Assembly (NCBI GenBank): GCA_023667145.1
Contig: JAMPAQ010000001.1
Location: 1,112,138 to 1,176,137, forward strand
Source of the DNA: Pseudoflavonifractor sp.
Lineage (GTDB): Bacteria; Bacteroidota; Bacteroidia; Bacteroidales; Muribaculaceae
Reading direction: 5' to 3'
DNA length: 64,000 bases
The stretch's first letter is position 1; every line of letters begins with the position of its first letter. The notes below the pieces were generated by a model. That model saw only the letters and a list, made by a program, of their open reading frames with translations. It had not been told where the DNA came from and did not search any database. Below, piece by piece: positions 44,133-53,709 of the stretch. The translations under genes and the position numbers were made by a program.

Positions 44133-44891
44133 ATGAGACCATCAATCATCCATCCCGCCATCCTTTTGTCCATCCTGTCGCTCGTCTGCGGTTGCAGCTC
44201 AATACACCCCGTACGGTATGCCGACCGCGCATGGCACATCAGCGACCATTACGGCCACATAATAGACGCGGACACCACCTACCGAATGACTTTTGGAGAT
44301 GTCCTGATTCCAAAGGATATGGCCATAATATCCTGTGCCGACAGCGCCGCGAGATACCCCGGCATGGAGCGATTCATAGCCGACATACTCCATACGGTGG
44401 GACTTCAGGATGACGAGGTGCTGTTTTACGCTCCGACCCATGGTAAGATTTTTGTAAGGCTCATCAATGAGCCACCATCCAAAAGGCCGTCATCCCTGAC
44501 CGCCAATCTTCCCTCCTTGACGATAGATAGCGGGAATGACCGTCCCTACACCCTGTGGATATATGATGACGATGTGGAGGACTGGCATCGCAAGCCCGAC
44601 GAGATGTACACCTACACCTATTTTGACAAGAAAAAGCAGCGCATACTTGTCGTGGACTTCTTCGACTACGGACAGACACCCATCGCCCAGATATTTGTCT
44701 ATCAATCGCGAGACAAGATGACCGACAGGATGCAACTGCCTACCCAGAAGCAACTATGGGATTACTCAAAACACCGACTCAAGGACTATGAGCGTGACGT
44801 GGAGTTTTGGTCTCATCAAGTCGAGGGCCACCGCCAAAACGCTTTCTCCAATTACGCCATCGGCCAGCAACAACTAAAACAGCGGAAATGA
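44133..44891 (+). CDS. Putative lipoprotein of unknown function
   Basis: This 252-residue protein has a lipoprotein signal (ILLSILSLVCGCSS, lipidated Cys near residue 21). ATG 44133 is chosen over 44091 because it places the signal peptide at the N-terminus. The mature part is polar, with alternating charged beta strands and a helical C-terminus (about 205–252); I recognise no domain. It overlaps the barrel gene by 4 nt, so the two products probably work together at the outer membrane, perhaps as a surface or periplasmic accessory of the barrel. Confidence 0.72.
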   Translation: MRPSIIHPAILLSILSLVCGCSSIHPVRYADRAWHISDHYGHIIDADTTYRMTFGDVLIPKDMAIISCADSAARYPGMERFIADILHTVGLQDDEVLFYAPTHGKIFVRLINEPPSKRPSSLTANLPSLTIDSGNDRPYTLWIYDDDVEDWHRKPDEMYTYTYFDKKKQRILVVDFFDYGQTPIAQIFVYQSRDKMTDRMQLPTQKQLWDYSKHRLKDYERDVEFWSHQVEGHRQNAFSNYAIGQQQLKQRK

Positions 44892-47221
44892 AAGCGGCAT
44901 ACATCCTTTTTCTGCTACTCCTACTATCCGGGGCAAGCGCCATGGCGGCAAATCTAAAGGGTACGGTACTCGATACAGACAACCGCCCCATCGAGTTTGC
45001 CAGCGTGTCAGTCTTTGTAAATGACTCCATTGTCGGCGGTTGTCTGACTGACTCCATCGGAAACTTTCACATCACCGTGCCCGATGGATGCGACAAGGTC
45101 AGGGTGTCGTACATCGGATACTCCGATACAATCATATCTCCTCAAGCCGACAATCTCGGAGACATCATTCTTCGGCAGACAGGTACCACCCTCAAAGAAG
45201 TCGAGGTAAAGGCCCCGTTGATTAGCCGTGAGGCCGACAGAATTGTGCTTAATGTGGCCGCCAATCCCCTCTCGGCCAACAAGGACGCGCAAGAGCTGCT
45301 CAAGACAGCCCCGGGAGTATGGGCAACCGACAACTCCCTGTCCATCTACGGTCAAGGCGGTACGACTGTCTTTATAGATGACAGGAAAGTCAACCTGTCT
45401 GGGACGCAACTCATGACCTATCTCCACTCAATCCAATCATCCACGATTGCCACCATTGAGATTATTCCCAAGGCCGGCGCGGAGTTCAGCGCCTCGTCAT
45501 CGGGCGGTGTTATACGCATCAACATTAGACAGACTCGCATTGATGGATTATCCGGCTCTGCCGGACTAAGCACCACCATTGGTGAGTATAAGGTGTGGAT
45601 AAACCCCTTTGCCAATCTTGGCATTCACTCGGGCAAATGGACAGTCAATCTCTCCGGCAATCTGAATGAATCACCCTCTGACAGGCACACCACCCATGAG
45701 ACATCCATGAATACCAACTCCGACATCTCGCTTGCCGGAATATCACATCACAAGACCACGACCCTGCAAGGAGGTCTCATGCTTGGCGTTTTCTACAATC
45801 CGACCGATAGGGACAAAGTCGGCCTACAGATTGACTACAACCCCGACAGGAACAATTCAACGGTCTCATCACATACTGACATGGTGTCGAAGATCACAGA
45901 TGTGACGACCTTGGGTTCATACAGACATCAATCTCTGTTTCACAATCTGAATGTCGCGTTGAACTACTCACACTTGCTCGACAACGACGGCTCTGTCCTG
46001 AAATGGAATTCCAATTACAATTACCAACACTCATCAACCGATGAGAACAGCCGTATGCAATGGCTCCCTCTTGGAACTGATTCAATTTATACAACAGACA
46101 ACGCCAACCGATACAACATCTTTGACACGGAGATTTCCCTGCAAAAGAGTCTCACCCCCGCTTGGAGGCTCAACATAGGACTCAAATACACTCACAATGA
46201 TGTCCGAAACGACTCCCACCACCTCAACTTCCTCAACGGCGATTGGGTAGCCAATCCCGGCTTTGATTTTCACGTCAACTACCATGAGGATATCGCGGCA
46301 ATCTATGCTACGCTCAATCTCCGCGCAGGGCGTTGGCGCTTCAAGGCTGGATTGCGGGGTGAATACTATCATCCATCGGGTCTGGAGTTGTCCAAGTCAA
46401 AATTAGACCTGTTCCCAAATGCCAATGTGACTTTCAACCTGACTGAACGTGGCGACTACACTATCGCCCTCGGTTACTACAGAAACCTCTGCCGCCCGTC
46501 ATTCTGGTCGCTCAACCCTACTGTCAGGCAAGTATCCGACTACTCCTACAGCGTCGGGAATCCCAACCTTCGTCCGAGCCATACCGATGCCGTCAGCCTC
46601 GACTTCGTGTTGGCTGGCAAATTCACCATCGCCGCCGGATATTCCATAATCGACAACCCCATAAGGCAAATGTTTGTGTCAAGCGCGGAGTATCCCGAGC
46701 GCATCTACCTGACTTGGGGCAATATCGGGACTGATCGAAGCGGATTCATTCACGGCGACGGCCTCATCAACATCACCAAATGGTGGAATTGCTACGTCAG
46801 CCTCACCTATGCCGTCACATCACAACGCCTTGACGACCATCGGAGTTATGACCGATTTGGTTATCTTCAGGCTATCGTAAGCTCAACGTTCATGCTACCA
46901 CACTCATTCAACATCATCCTGAATGGATTCTTTCAAACTGAAATGAAAATCGGCAACATTACCGTCTATCCCATGCTCAACATCAATCCCACCATTCAGA
47001 AGCGATTGGGAAAACATTGGTCGTTATCACTCGGTTTCGAGGACGTATTGCAGCGCACAGGAAAGATTCGCACCCGGTCTGCCGGCTACGACCGGCTGAC
47101 ATCGACCAAGCAACATCTGTCAGCAAGACTCGGCGTTACCTACAATTTCAACTCAGGCAAGAACTTCCGCGCACCACGCATCGAAAAAAACAACGACACG
47201 ACCCGCCTCAACAAAGACTGA
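44888..47221 (+). CDS. Outer-membrane beta-barrel family protein with CarboxypepD_reg-like domain
   Basis: This 777-residue protein has a signal peptide (about 1–20), a carboxypeptidase-regulatory-like domain (about 22–100: LKGTVLDTDNRPIEFASVSV), a plug-like segment (ELLKTAPGVWATDN...TVFIDDRKVNLSG) and a C-terminal barrel of the OMP_b-brl_3 type (PF14905). ATG 44888, overlapping the upstream stop, is preferred; the longer frame has no signal peptide. Bacteroidetes often pair such barrels with a two-component system like the one at 40534–42514. The cargo is unknown and no TonB box is obvious. Confidence 0.88.
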   Translation: MKAAYILFLLLLLSGASAMAANLKGTVLDTDNRPIEFASVSVFVNDSIVGGCLTDSIGNFHITVPDGCDKVRVSYIGYSDTIISPQADNLGDIILRQTGTTLKEVEVKAPLISREADRIVLNVAANPLSANKDAQELLKTAPGVWATDNSLSIYGQGGTTVFIDDRKVNLSGTQLMTYLHSIQSSTIATIEIIPKAGAEFSASSSGGVIRINIRQTRIDGLSGSAGLSTTIGEYKVWINPFANLGIHSGKWTVNLSGNLNESPSDRHTTHETSMNTNSDISLAGISHHKTTTLQGGLMLGVFYNPTDRDKVGLQIDYNPDRNNSTVSSHTDMVSKITDVTTLGSYRHQSLFHNLNVALNYSHLLDNDGSVLKWNSNYNYQHSSTDENSRMQWLPLGTDSIYTTDNANRYNIFDTEISLQKSLTPAWRLNIGLKYTHNDVRNDSHHLNFLNGDWVANPGFDFHVNYHEDIAAIYATLNLRAGRWRFKAGLRGEYYHPSGLELSKSKLDLFPNANVTFNLTERGDYTIALGYYRNLCRPSFWSLNPTVRQVSDYSYSVGNPNLRPSHTDAVSLDFVLAGKFTIAAGYSIIDNPIRQMFVSSAEYPERIYLTWGNIGTDRSGFIHGDGLINITKWWNCYVSLTYAVTSQRLDDHRSYDRFGYLQAIVSSTFMLPHSFNIILNGFFQTEMKIGNITVYPMLNINPTIQKRLGKHWSLSLGFEDVLQRTGKIRTRSAGYDRLTSTKQHLSARLGVTYNFNSGKNFRAPRIEKNNDTTRLNKD

Positions 47222-47278
47222 GCCGCCCCCGATAGCCCTCTCACATCGTCCCACCGCTACACCGACCGCAAAAAATAA

Positions 47279-47311
47279 CCCGGGAGAATACCGTGCCGAT
47301 ACTCTCCCGGG
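47279..47311. terminator. Terminator between barrel gene and M48 protease
   Basis: CCCGGGAGA and TCTCCCGGG form a 9-bp GC-rich stem, extendable with two mismatches, between convergent stops. There is no U-tract. Confidence 0.75.
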
Positions 47312-47338
47312 GGATGTGATGATGAATGGAGTGGAGGA

Positions 47339-48142
47339 TTACTTCGCGTTCTCAGGCTTCGCTATGCCATCCTTGGTGGCACGTTCCTCCATGCGCTTGA
47401 TGCGGGCGGCGGTGTCGGGGTGCGACGAGAACATCTTGCTCATCTTGCTCTGTTTTCCGGCACCCGATTCCTGCTCCAGCTGCTGGAGCTTCTGAAACGC
47501 GAGAGCCATCGCCCAGGGATTCTTGCCATTCTTCTTGAGGAACTCATAGCCATACTCATCGGCCTCCTTCTCCTGTTTCTGCGAATACTTGGAGTTGAGC
47601 AGAGCCTCGCTGAGGTCGCCGAGCTGAGAGTCGCTGAGCGCGGCAGCGGTACCGCCGACCGATGACACACCGTCACGGAGTGCCGATGACAGCAGCGCCG
47701 TGCGGAACGCGTTCTTCGAGTGTTTCTTTGCCACATGGCCTATCTCATGGCCAATGACTCCGAGCAGCTCGTCATCGGTCATTATATCCATCAGCGACGA
47801 GAACACGCGCACACTGCCATCGGCACATGCGAACGCATTTACATCAATGACATCATAGACCTTGAAATTCAGTGGAATACCCTCCACATCGGTAAGACCC
47901 TTGGTCAGATTGCGCAGACGCACTGTGTAGGGGTCATCCTCCCCGGGGACAGGATTATGCTTGTCCATCCAGTCGACCGACTCCTTGACGTATGCCGCCA
48001 TCTGCTCGTCGGTCAGCGTAGCGGCCTGTGCGGCTTTCGACACACCGCCTACGGCCTTCTTGAGGTTAAACTGGGCTGACATAGGTACAGCCATCGAGAC
48101 ACATAGCAGTGCCATGAAAATTCTTACGATACTTTTCTTCAT
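47339..48142 (-). CDS. M48-family metallopeptidase, exported
   Basis: This 267-residue protein has a signal peptide (about 1–24, ending MSAQ) and the zinc motif HEIGH in GVIGHEIGHVAKKH, with the third ligand expected in EKEADEYGYEF. It belongs to the LoiP/YcaL-like branch of M48 peptidases, which work in periplasmic protein quality control. MFSSHPDTAARIKRM near the end is typical of the family. On the minus strand TAACTTTG (plus 48209–48216) is a probable -7 box. Confidence 0.92.
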   Translation of the reverse strand: MKKSIVRIFMALLCVSMAVPMSAQFNLKKAVGGVSKAAQAATLTDEQMAAYVKESVDWMDKHNPVPGEDDPYTVRLRNLTKGLTDVEGIPLNFKVYDVIDVNAFACADGSVRVFSSLMDIMTDDELLGVIGHEIGHVAKKHSKNAFRTALLSSALRDGVSSVGGTAAALSDSQLGDLSEALLNSKYSQKQEKEADEYGYEFLKKNGKNPWAMALAFQKLQQLEQESGAGKQSKMSKMFSSHPDTAARIKRMEERATKDGIAKPENAK

Positions 48143-48368
48143 ATTATTAAAAAATCAGGGTAATGTCGCAATGCGACACGGAAATCAAATAAATCATTGA
48201 ATCGGGCGCAAAGTTACGACATTATCGACTAACCCCATAGCCGATTAGCTATTTTAACTTTTAATTTTCACGAGGCACATCACAAAGGCACGACAACGGC
48301 ACAGCAGGAGCAAGCAACCAAAACGCTACCAAAATTTGATTGTAGGCCCACATTTTTTCGCATTTTCA

Positions 48369-48400
48369 TTTGTATCTATAAAAAAATATCCGTATATTTG
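48369..48400 (+). promoter_or_regulatory. Promoter of the trp operon
   Basis: TTTG (48369–48372) and TATATTTG (48393–48400) are 20 bp apart, an ideal Bacteroidetes promoter. Transcription should begin near 48405–48408, giving a leader of about 215 nt before trpB. Confidence 0.85.
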
Positions 48401-48419
48401 CAGCATAAAACCGATAATA

Positions 48420-48485
48420 ATGGCATATTTATGCAATAACACGAATAATTGGTGGCGCCGCGAGAGTACAATCCGATGGCGTTAG
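48420..48485 (+). CDS. trpL: trp leader peptide (attenuator peptide)
   Basis: This 21-codon frame begins ATG GCA TAT and ends TAG. It contains two adjacent Trp codons (48450–48455, residues 11–12) and a third Trp at codon 20, three Trp in 21 residues immediately downstream of the trp promoter. It fits a classical leader peptide whose translation rate senses charged tRNA-Trp. The second half overlaps the sequence that can pair with the terminator's 5' arm. I rely on structure rather than on a known homologue. Confidence 0.8.
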   Translation: MAYLCNNTNNWWRRESTIRWR

Positions 48486-48571
48486 TGTCGTGTTTTCACC
48501 GGGATGCAGAGCATCAATTTAGACCTTCATATCAAAAGCCATCGGAAATAACGGTGGCTTTTTCTCGTTTT
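48473..48571 (+). promoter_or_regulatory. trp attenuator: antiterminator and terminator
   Basis: Terminator: AAAAGCCATCG (48534–48544), a 7-nt loop and CGGTGGCTTTT (48552–48562) pair with one G·U, followed by TTCTCGTTTTT. Antiterminator: CCGATGGC (48473–48480, inside the leader peptide frame) is perfectly complementary to GCCATCGG (48538–48545), which overlaps the terminator's 5' arm. A ribosome stalled at the Trp pair (48450–48455) leaves 48473–48480 free; one that reaches the stop at 48485 covers it. This gives the expected derepression under Trp limitation. Confidence 0.8.
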
Positions 48572-48623
48572 TAAGCAAGACGACATATCAATATTGAGCA
48601 AATAAAAATATACATACACAACA

Positions 48624-49829
48624 ATGGAGATGAAGATAAAAGACATGTTTGTCGATGATGAGGGATTTTACGGTCGCTTTGGCGGCGCGTATATCCCCGA
48701 GATACTTTACCGCAATGTCGAGAATCTGCGCAAGGCATACGCCGAGGCAGAGGCCGACCCCGGGTTCAAGGCCGAGTTCGACCGACTCATGCGCGACTAT
48801 GTAGGCCGTCCGTCGGCCCTGTACCGTGCCGACCGCTTGAGCGAGCATTACGGGACCAACATCTACCTCAAGCGCGAGGACCTCAACCATACCGGCGCCC
48901 ACAAAATCAACAACGCCATCGGGTCGGTGCTCCTGGCCAAGCGCATGGGCAAGACCCGCATCATCGCCGAGACCGGGGCCGGACAGCATGGAGTGGCCAC
49001 CGCCACCGTGTGCGCGCTGATGGGACTTGAATGTATCGTCTACATGGGCGCTACCGACATCGCCCGCCAGCAGCCCAACGTCGAGCGCATGAAGATGCTC
49101 AACGCCAAAGTCGTACCCGTGACAAGCGGCAACAGCACACTCAAGGATGCAACCAATGAGGCGATACGCGACTGGTGCTGCAATCCCGCCGATACATTCT
49201 ATGTCATCGGGTCGGTGGTAGGGCCTCATCCCTATCCCGCCATGGTGGCAAAGTTCCAGAGCGTCATATCAGAGGAAATCAAGTCACAGCTCAATGAACA
49301 GGTCGGCCGCGAGAATCCAGACTACGTCATCGCGTGTGTCGGCGGTGGCAGCAATGCCGCCGGAGCCTTCTATCACTTCATCGACAATCCCGATGTCAAG
49401 TTGATAGCCGCCGAGGCCGGAGGCAAGGGAATCGACACCGACATGAGCGCCGCCACCATAAAACTCGGTCGTGAGGGCATCATCCACGGCTCACGCACGA
49501 TGGTCATACAGACACCCGACGGACAGATAACCGAACCCTACTCCATATCGGCCGGCCTCGACTATCCCGGCATAGGCCCGCTTCATGCCCACCTGGCATC
49601 GACAGGACGCAGCGAGGTGATAGCCATCAACGACGACGAGGCTCTCCGCGCCGCCTACCGGCTCACTCAGACCGAGGGCATCATCCCGGCACTGGAGAGC
49701 GCCCACGCGCTCGGTGTCCTCGACCGCCGCAAGTTCAAGCCCAATGACATTGTCGTGGTCAACCTCTCGGGACGCGGCGACAAGGACATGGCGACATATC
49801 TCGCCTATCGTGACAAGATAACCCTCTAA
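48624..49829 (+). CDS. trpB: Tryptophan synthase beta chain
   Basis: This 401-residue PLP enzyme condenses indole and serine. It has [13 protein letters not shown] with the Schiff-base Lys, GAGQHGVA, and [10 protein letters not shown] for the phosphate-binding loop, all typical of TrpB1. It is the first structural gene of the trp operon, unusual relative to proteobacteria but normal in Bacteroidetes. It lies about 50 nt after the attenuator. Confidence 0.97.
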   Translation: MEMKIKDMFVDDEGFYGRFGGAYIPEILYRNVENLRKAYAEAEADPGFKAEFDRLMRDYVGRPSALYRADRLSEHYGTNIYLKREDLNHTGAHKINNAIGSVLLAKRMGKTRIIAETGAGQHGVATATVCALMGLECIVYMGATDIARQQPNVERMKMLNAKVVPVTSGNSTLKDATNEAIRDWCCNPADTFYVIGSVVGPHPYPAMVAKFQSVISEEIKSQLNEQVGRENPDYVIACVGGGSNAAGAFYHFIDNPDVKLIAAEAGGKGIDTDMSAATIKLGREGIIHGSRTMVIQTPDGQITEPYSISAGLDYPGIGPLHAHLASTGRSEVIAINDDEALRAAYRLTQTEGIIPALESAHALGVLDRRKFKPNDIVVVNLSGRGDKDMATYLAYRDKITL

Positions 49830-49855
49830 CCATCATTCCCTCAAGAACGTCAATC

Positions 49856-51259
49856 ATGAAATACAGACTCAACACGGTCACCCGCACCATCCCCGCCGAC
49901 CTGGAGACCCCGGTCGGGATATACCTGAAGATACGCGACCTCTACACCCGCAGCGCGTTGCTCGAAAGCTCCGACTACCACACGACCCAAAACAGCGTCT
50001 CGTACATCGGTGTCGAGCCGATAGCGTCGTTCAAGGTCAAGGACGAGACCATCACCGAGAGCTATCCCGACGGTACGGTCGTGACGACCCCTGTCAACGG
50101 GTCGGTCGATGTGATAGACCGTCTGCGCGACTATATCGACAGCTACTCCATCGAGGGTGGCCTGAAAGTCAGCAACGGACTGTTCGGCTACACAGCCTAT
50201 GATGCCGTGCGCTACTTCGAGCATGTCACCATCAGGCGCAAGGATGCCTGCTTTGCCGGCATCCCCGACATGCTCTACATCCTCTACCGCTATGTCATCG
50301 AGGTAAACCACTACAAAAACCAGATGACAATCATCGAGAATGTCCCCGATGGCGACGTGTCACGCGCCGATGAGATAATCGGCATAATCCACAACCACAA
50401 CATGGCCCAATACCCGTTCAAGGTGAGTGGCGAGGCCACATCGCCAATCACCGATGGAGAGTATCGCGACATGGTGCGTCGCGGTGTCAGCCATGCCCTG
50501 CGCGGCGATGTGTTCCAGATTGTGCTTTCGAGACGCTTCTCCCAAGGCTTCACGGGCGATGAGTTCAACGTCTACCGCGCCCTGCGGTGCGTCAACCCCT
50601 CCCCCTACCTGTTCTACTTTGACTTCGGGGCATTCAAGGTTTTCGGGTCGTCACCCGAGACCCACCTGCGCGTGCAGGGTGGCAAGGCATACATCGACCC
50701 GATTGCCGGGACATTCCGCCGCACCGGCGATGATGCCCGCGACCACGAGCTCGCCAAGGCACTCCTTGAGGACGAGAAGGAAAACGCCGAGCACATAATG
50801 CTGGTCGACCTCGCCCGCAACGACCTGAGCCGCAGCGGTGGCCGCGTCAGCATCGAGTTTCTGCGACAGATACAGTTCTACAGCCACGTCATCCACATGG
50901 TGTCACGCGTGAGCGCCGTGCTCCCCGAGGGAGCCAACATCTTCAGGCTGTTTGCCAATACCTTCCCCGCCGGCACCCTCAGCGGCGCCCCCAAGGTCAG
51001 AGCCATGCAGCTCATTGACGAGATAGAGCCACACAACCGCATGGTCTACGGCGGTTGCATCGGATACATCGGGTTTAACGGCGAACTCAACCAGGCCATC
51101 ACCATCCGCAGCTTCCTGAGCTATGGCAACAAGCTCTATTCCCAGGCCGGTGCCGGCATCGTGGCCCACTCTGACCCCGAGAAAGAGTTGCAGGAGACCA
51201 ACAACAAGCTCGGAGCATTGACCAAGGCGATAAAATATGCCGAGGAGTTTGGCATTTAG
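49856..51259 (+). CDS. trpE: Anthranilate synthase component I
   Basis: This 467-residue chorismate-utilising enzyme makes anthranilate with TrpG. The N-terminal LLESS motif (about residues 40–44) is part of the tryptophan feedback site, so it should be allosterically inhibited. The catalytic half has FQIVLSRRF, PSPYLFYFDFG, GSSPETHLR, PIAGTFRR, HIMLVDLARND and GAPKVRAMQLIDE. The order trpB-E-G-D-C-F-A is complete and uninterrupted here. Confidence 0.96.
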   Translation: MKYRLNTVTRTIPADLETPVGIYLKIRDLYTRSALLESSDYHTTQNSVSYIGVEPIASFKVKDETITESYPDGTVVTTPVNGSVDVIDRLRDYIDSYSIEGGLKVSNGLFGYTAYDAVRYFEHVTIRRKDACFAGIPDMLYILYRYVIEVNHYKNQMTIIENVPDGDVSRADEIIGIIHNHNMAQYPFKVSGEATSPITDGEYRDMVRRGVSHALRGDVFQIVLSRRFSQGFTGDEFNVYRALRCVNPSPYLFYFDFGAFKVFGSSPETHLRVQGGKAYIDPIAGTFRRTGDDARDHELAKALLEDEKENAEHIMLVDLARNDLSRSGGRVSIEFLRQIQFYSHVIHMVSRVSAVLPEGANIFRLFANTFPAGTLSGAPKVRAMQLIDEIEPHNRMVYGGCIGYIGFNGELNQAITIRSFLSYGNKLYSQAGAGIVAHSDPEKELQETNNKLGALTKAIKYAEEFGI

Positions 51260-51277
51260 ACATTCCACCCCGTAAAC

Positions 51278-51853
51278 ATGACTACGATGAGACTTCTTAT
51301 ATTTGACAACTACGACTCTTTCACCTACAACATCGCCCACGCTGCGCGCGAGCTGGGGTACGAGCCTGACGTGATACGCAACGATCGCATCACCCTCGGC
51401 GAGATCGGGCGGTACGACAAGATCATCCTCTCTCCCGGCCCGGGAATCCCCTCCGAGAGCGGACTTCTCCCCGACCTGCTCCAACGATATGCCGACAGCA
51501 AGCCGATACTCGGCATCTGCCTCGGCGAACAAGCCATCGGCGAGCGGTTTGGCGCACGGTTGCTTAACCTGCCCAAGGTCTACCATGGCATCCAGACCCC
51601 AGTCAAGGTCATTGCCAACGACTACATTTTTGAGGGATTGCCCGATGTGATACCCGTTGGGCGCTATCACTCATGGGTGGTCGATACGGCGGGATTTCCC
51701 GACGATGAGCTTGAGGTGACAGCCGTTGACGACGAGGGGCGCATCATGGCCCTGTGTCACCGCCGCCATGACATACGCGGTGTCCAGTTCCATCCCGAGT
51801 CGATACTCACCCCCGACGGCCTGAAGATGCTCGACAACTGGCTCCGACACTGA
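51278..51853 (+). CDS. trpG: Anthranilate synthase component II (glutamine amidotransferase)
   Basis: This 191-residue class I amidotransferase supplies ammonia to TrpE. It shows NYDSFTYN, the oxyanion strand SPGPGIPSESG, the nucleophile loop GICLGEQAIG (usually GxCLGHQ; here His is Glu), and FHPES with catalytic His and Glu. The substitution next to the catalytic Cys loop is common enough not to imply inactivity. An alternative ATG lies at 51287. Confidence 0.94.
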   Translation: MTTMRLLIFDNYDSFTYNIAHAARELGYEPDVIRNDRITLGEIGRYDKIILSPGPGIPSESGLLPDLLQRYADSKPILGICLGEQAIGERFGARLLNLPKVYHGIQTPVKVIANDYIFEGLPDVIPVGRYHSWVVDTAGFPDDELEVTAVDDEGRIMALCHRRHDIRGVQFHPESILTPDGLKMLDNWLRH

Positions 51854-51892
51854 CCCCTTATCCACGTTTACACATCCAACTACGCTACAACA

Positions 51893-52891
51893 ATGAAAAA
51901 TCTACTATACAAGATGTTTGAACACCGCAATCTCAGCCGCACAGAGGCGCGTGATGTGCTGCTCAATATTGCCGACGGCAAGTACAACGACAGCCAGTTG
52001 TCGGCATTCATGACCGTATTCCTGATGCGGTCGATTACCACCGATGAGCTTACGGGATTCCGCGATGCCATCCTTGAGCGCCGGCTCCCAGTCGATTTTG
52101 GCGACATCAAGGCCATCGACATCGTAGGCACCGGCGGCGACGGCAAGAACACGTTCAACATATCGACCGCCTCATGCTTTGTCGTGGCCGGCACGGGCCG
52201 CAAGGTGGTCAAGCACGGAAACTATGGCGCGAGCTCCATCTCCGGCGCGTCAAATGTGCTTGAGCAGCACGGCGTACGCTTCTCCTCCGACATGGACTGT
52301 CTCCGTCGCTCGCTCGATGAGAGCGGTGTCTGCTACCTACACGCACCATTTTTCAGCCCGGCGCTCAAGAGCGTGGGTCCCGTGCGCAAGTCGCTTGGCG
52401 TGAGAACATTCTTCAACATGCTCGGCCCGCTTGTCAACCCCATGATGCCAAAGTGCCAGCTGCTCGGTGTCTACAACCTCAAGCTGATGCGCCTCTACAA
52501 CTACATCGCCCAGAACGAGGGCATCAACTGTACGATAGTCCACTCGCTCGACGGCTACGACGAGATATCGCTGACCGCGCCGTTCAAGGTGGCGTCGGCC
52601 GAGGGTGAGCATCTTTATACCCCCGAGCAGCTTGGATGGGAACGCGCCTCCCAGGAGTCGTTGTCGGGAGGCGACACGGTCGAGGATGCCGCCTCGATAT
52701 TTGACGATGTCTTGCACGACCGCGCCACTGCAGCCCAGAAAAATTGTGTCGTGGCCAACTCGACATTTGCGATCCGTACCCTCGACCCGCAACTGACCCT
52801 CGCCGAGGCACGGCGCGAGGCCGAGGAGTCAATCTCGTCGGGACGTGCGCTGAGGTCGTTTGAGAGATTTGTGGAGTTAAACAGCAAATGA
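51893..52891 (+). CDS. trpD: Anthranilate phosphoribosyltransferase
   Basis: This 332-residue enzyme attaches phosphoribosyl to anthranilate. It has DIVGTGGDGKNTFNIST for PRPP binding, KHGNYGASS, and LGVRTFFNMLGPLVNP. The length fits single-domain TrpD, with no fused amidotransferase. It lies 39 nt after trpG and 10 nt before trpC. Confidence 0.96.
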   Translation: MKNLLYKMFEHRNLSRTEARDVLLNIADGKYNDSQLSAFMTVFLMRSITTDELTGFRDAILERRLPVDFGDIKAIDIVGTGGDGKNTFNISTASCFVVAGTGRKVVKHGNYGASSISGASNVLEQHGVRFSSDMDCLRRSLDESGVCYLHAPFFSPALKSVGPVRKSLGVRTFFNMLGPLVNPMMPKCQLLGVYNLKLMRLYNYIAQNEGINCTIVHSLDGYDEISLTAPFKVASAEGEHLYTPEQLGWERASQESLSGGDTVEDAASIFDDVLHDRATAAQKNCVVANSTFAIRTLDPQLTLAEARREAEESISSGRALRSFERFVELNSK

Positions 52892-52901
52892 CCTTTTCAC
52901 T

Positions 52902-53687
52902 ATGAGCAATTTTCTTAAAAAGATATTGGAATACAAGCGCCGCGAGGTCGAGGCATCAAAGGCCGTCATCCCCGCCGAGACCCTGCGCGGGATGGCCCGG
53001 GAGGTGACCCGCCCGGCAATATCAATGAGCCGCGCACTCGCCCAGAGTCCCACCGGCATCATAGCCGAATGTAAACGGCGTTCCCCGTCCAAGGGCGACA
53101 TCCACCCCGCCGCTGAGGCGGGCGAGATAGTACGTGGCTATGAACGTGCCGGCGCGACTGCCTGCTCGGTACTCACCGACACCCCGTTCTTCGGCGGGGC
53201 GCTGACCGACCTTGCCGTCGCACGCTCGACAGTCGCCATCCCGCTGCTGCGCAAGGATTTCATCATCGATGACTACCAGCTCTGCCAGGCCCGCATTTAC
53301 GGAGCCGATGCCGTGCTGCTGATTGCATCGGCACTCGATGCCGATACCATCGCGCATCTCACCGACAAGGCCCATGAGCTTGGACTGGAGACCCTTCTCG
53401 AGCTTCACTCGCCCGACGAGGTTGCAAAGATTGCCCCGGCGACCGATATGGTCGGGGTCAACAACCGCAACCTGTCGACATTTGCGACCGACACCGTCGT
53501 GGCCGAGCGCATGGCGCGTATGCTGCCCGACACCGTGGTGAGGATAGCCGAGAGCGGCCTCAACGACATGGCCGACGTCAGACGGCTTCAGGCCATGGGA
53601 TATAACGGATTTTTGATCGGCGAGCGGTTTATGAAGACTCCCGACCCCGGTCTGACACTAAAAAACTTTATTGATGGAACGATTTAA
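52902..53687 (+). CDS. trpC: Indole-3-glycerol-phosphate synthase
   Basis: This 261-residue (beta/alpha)8 enzyme begins FLKKILEYKRREVEASK and has IAECKRRSPSKGDI with catalytic residues, LLRKDFIIDDYQL, GVNNRNLSTF and AESGLNDMADV, which are the standard TrpC motifs. It is not fused to TrpF. Its end is close to or overlaps trpF, depending on the start chosen there. Confidence 0.96.
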   Translation: MSNFLKKILEYKRREVEASKAVIPAETLRGMAREVTRPAISMSRALAQSPTGIIAECKRRSPSKGDIHPAAEAGEIVRGYERAGATACSVLTDTPFFGGALTDLAVARSTVAIPLLRKDFIIDDYQLCQARIYGADAVLLIASALDADTIAHLTDKAHELGLETLLELHSPDEVAKIAPATDMVGVNNRNLSTFATDTVVAERMARMLPDTVVRIAESGLNDMADVRRLQAMGYNGFLIGERFMKTPDPGLTLKNFIDGTI

Positions 53688-53709
53688 CGCCTCAAGACAT
53701 AGCGACCGC

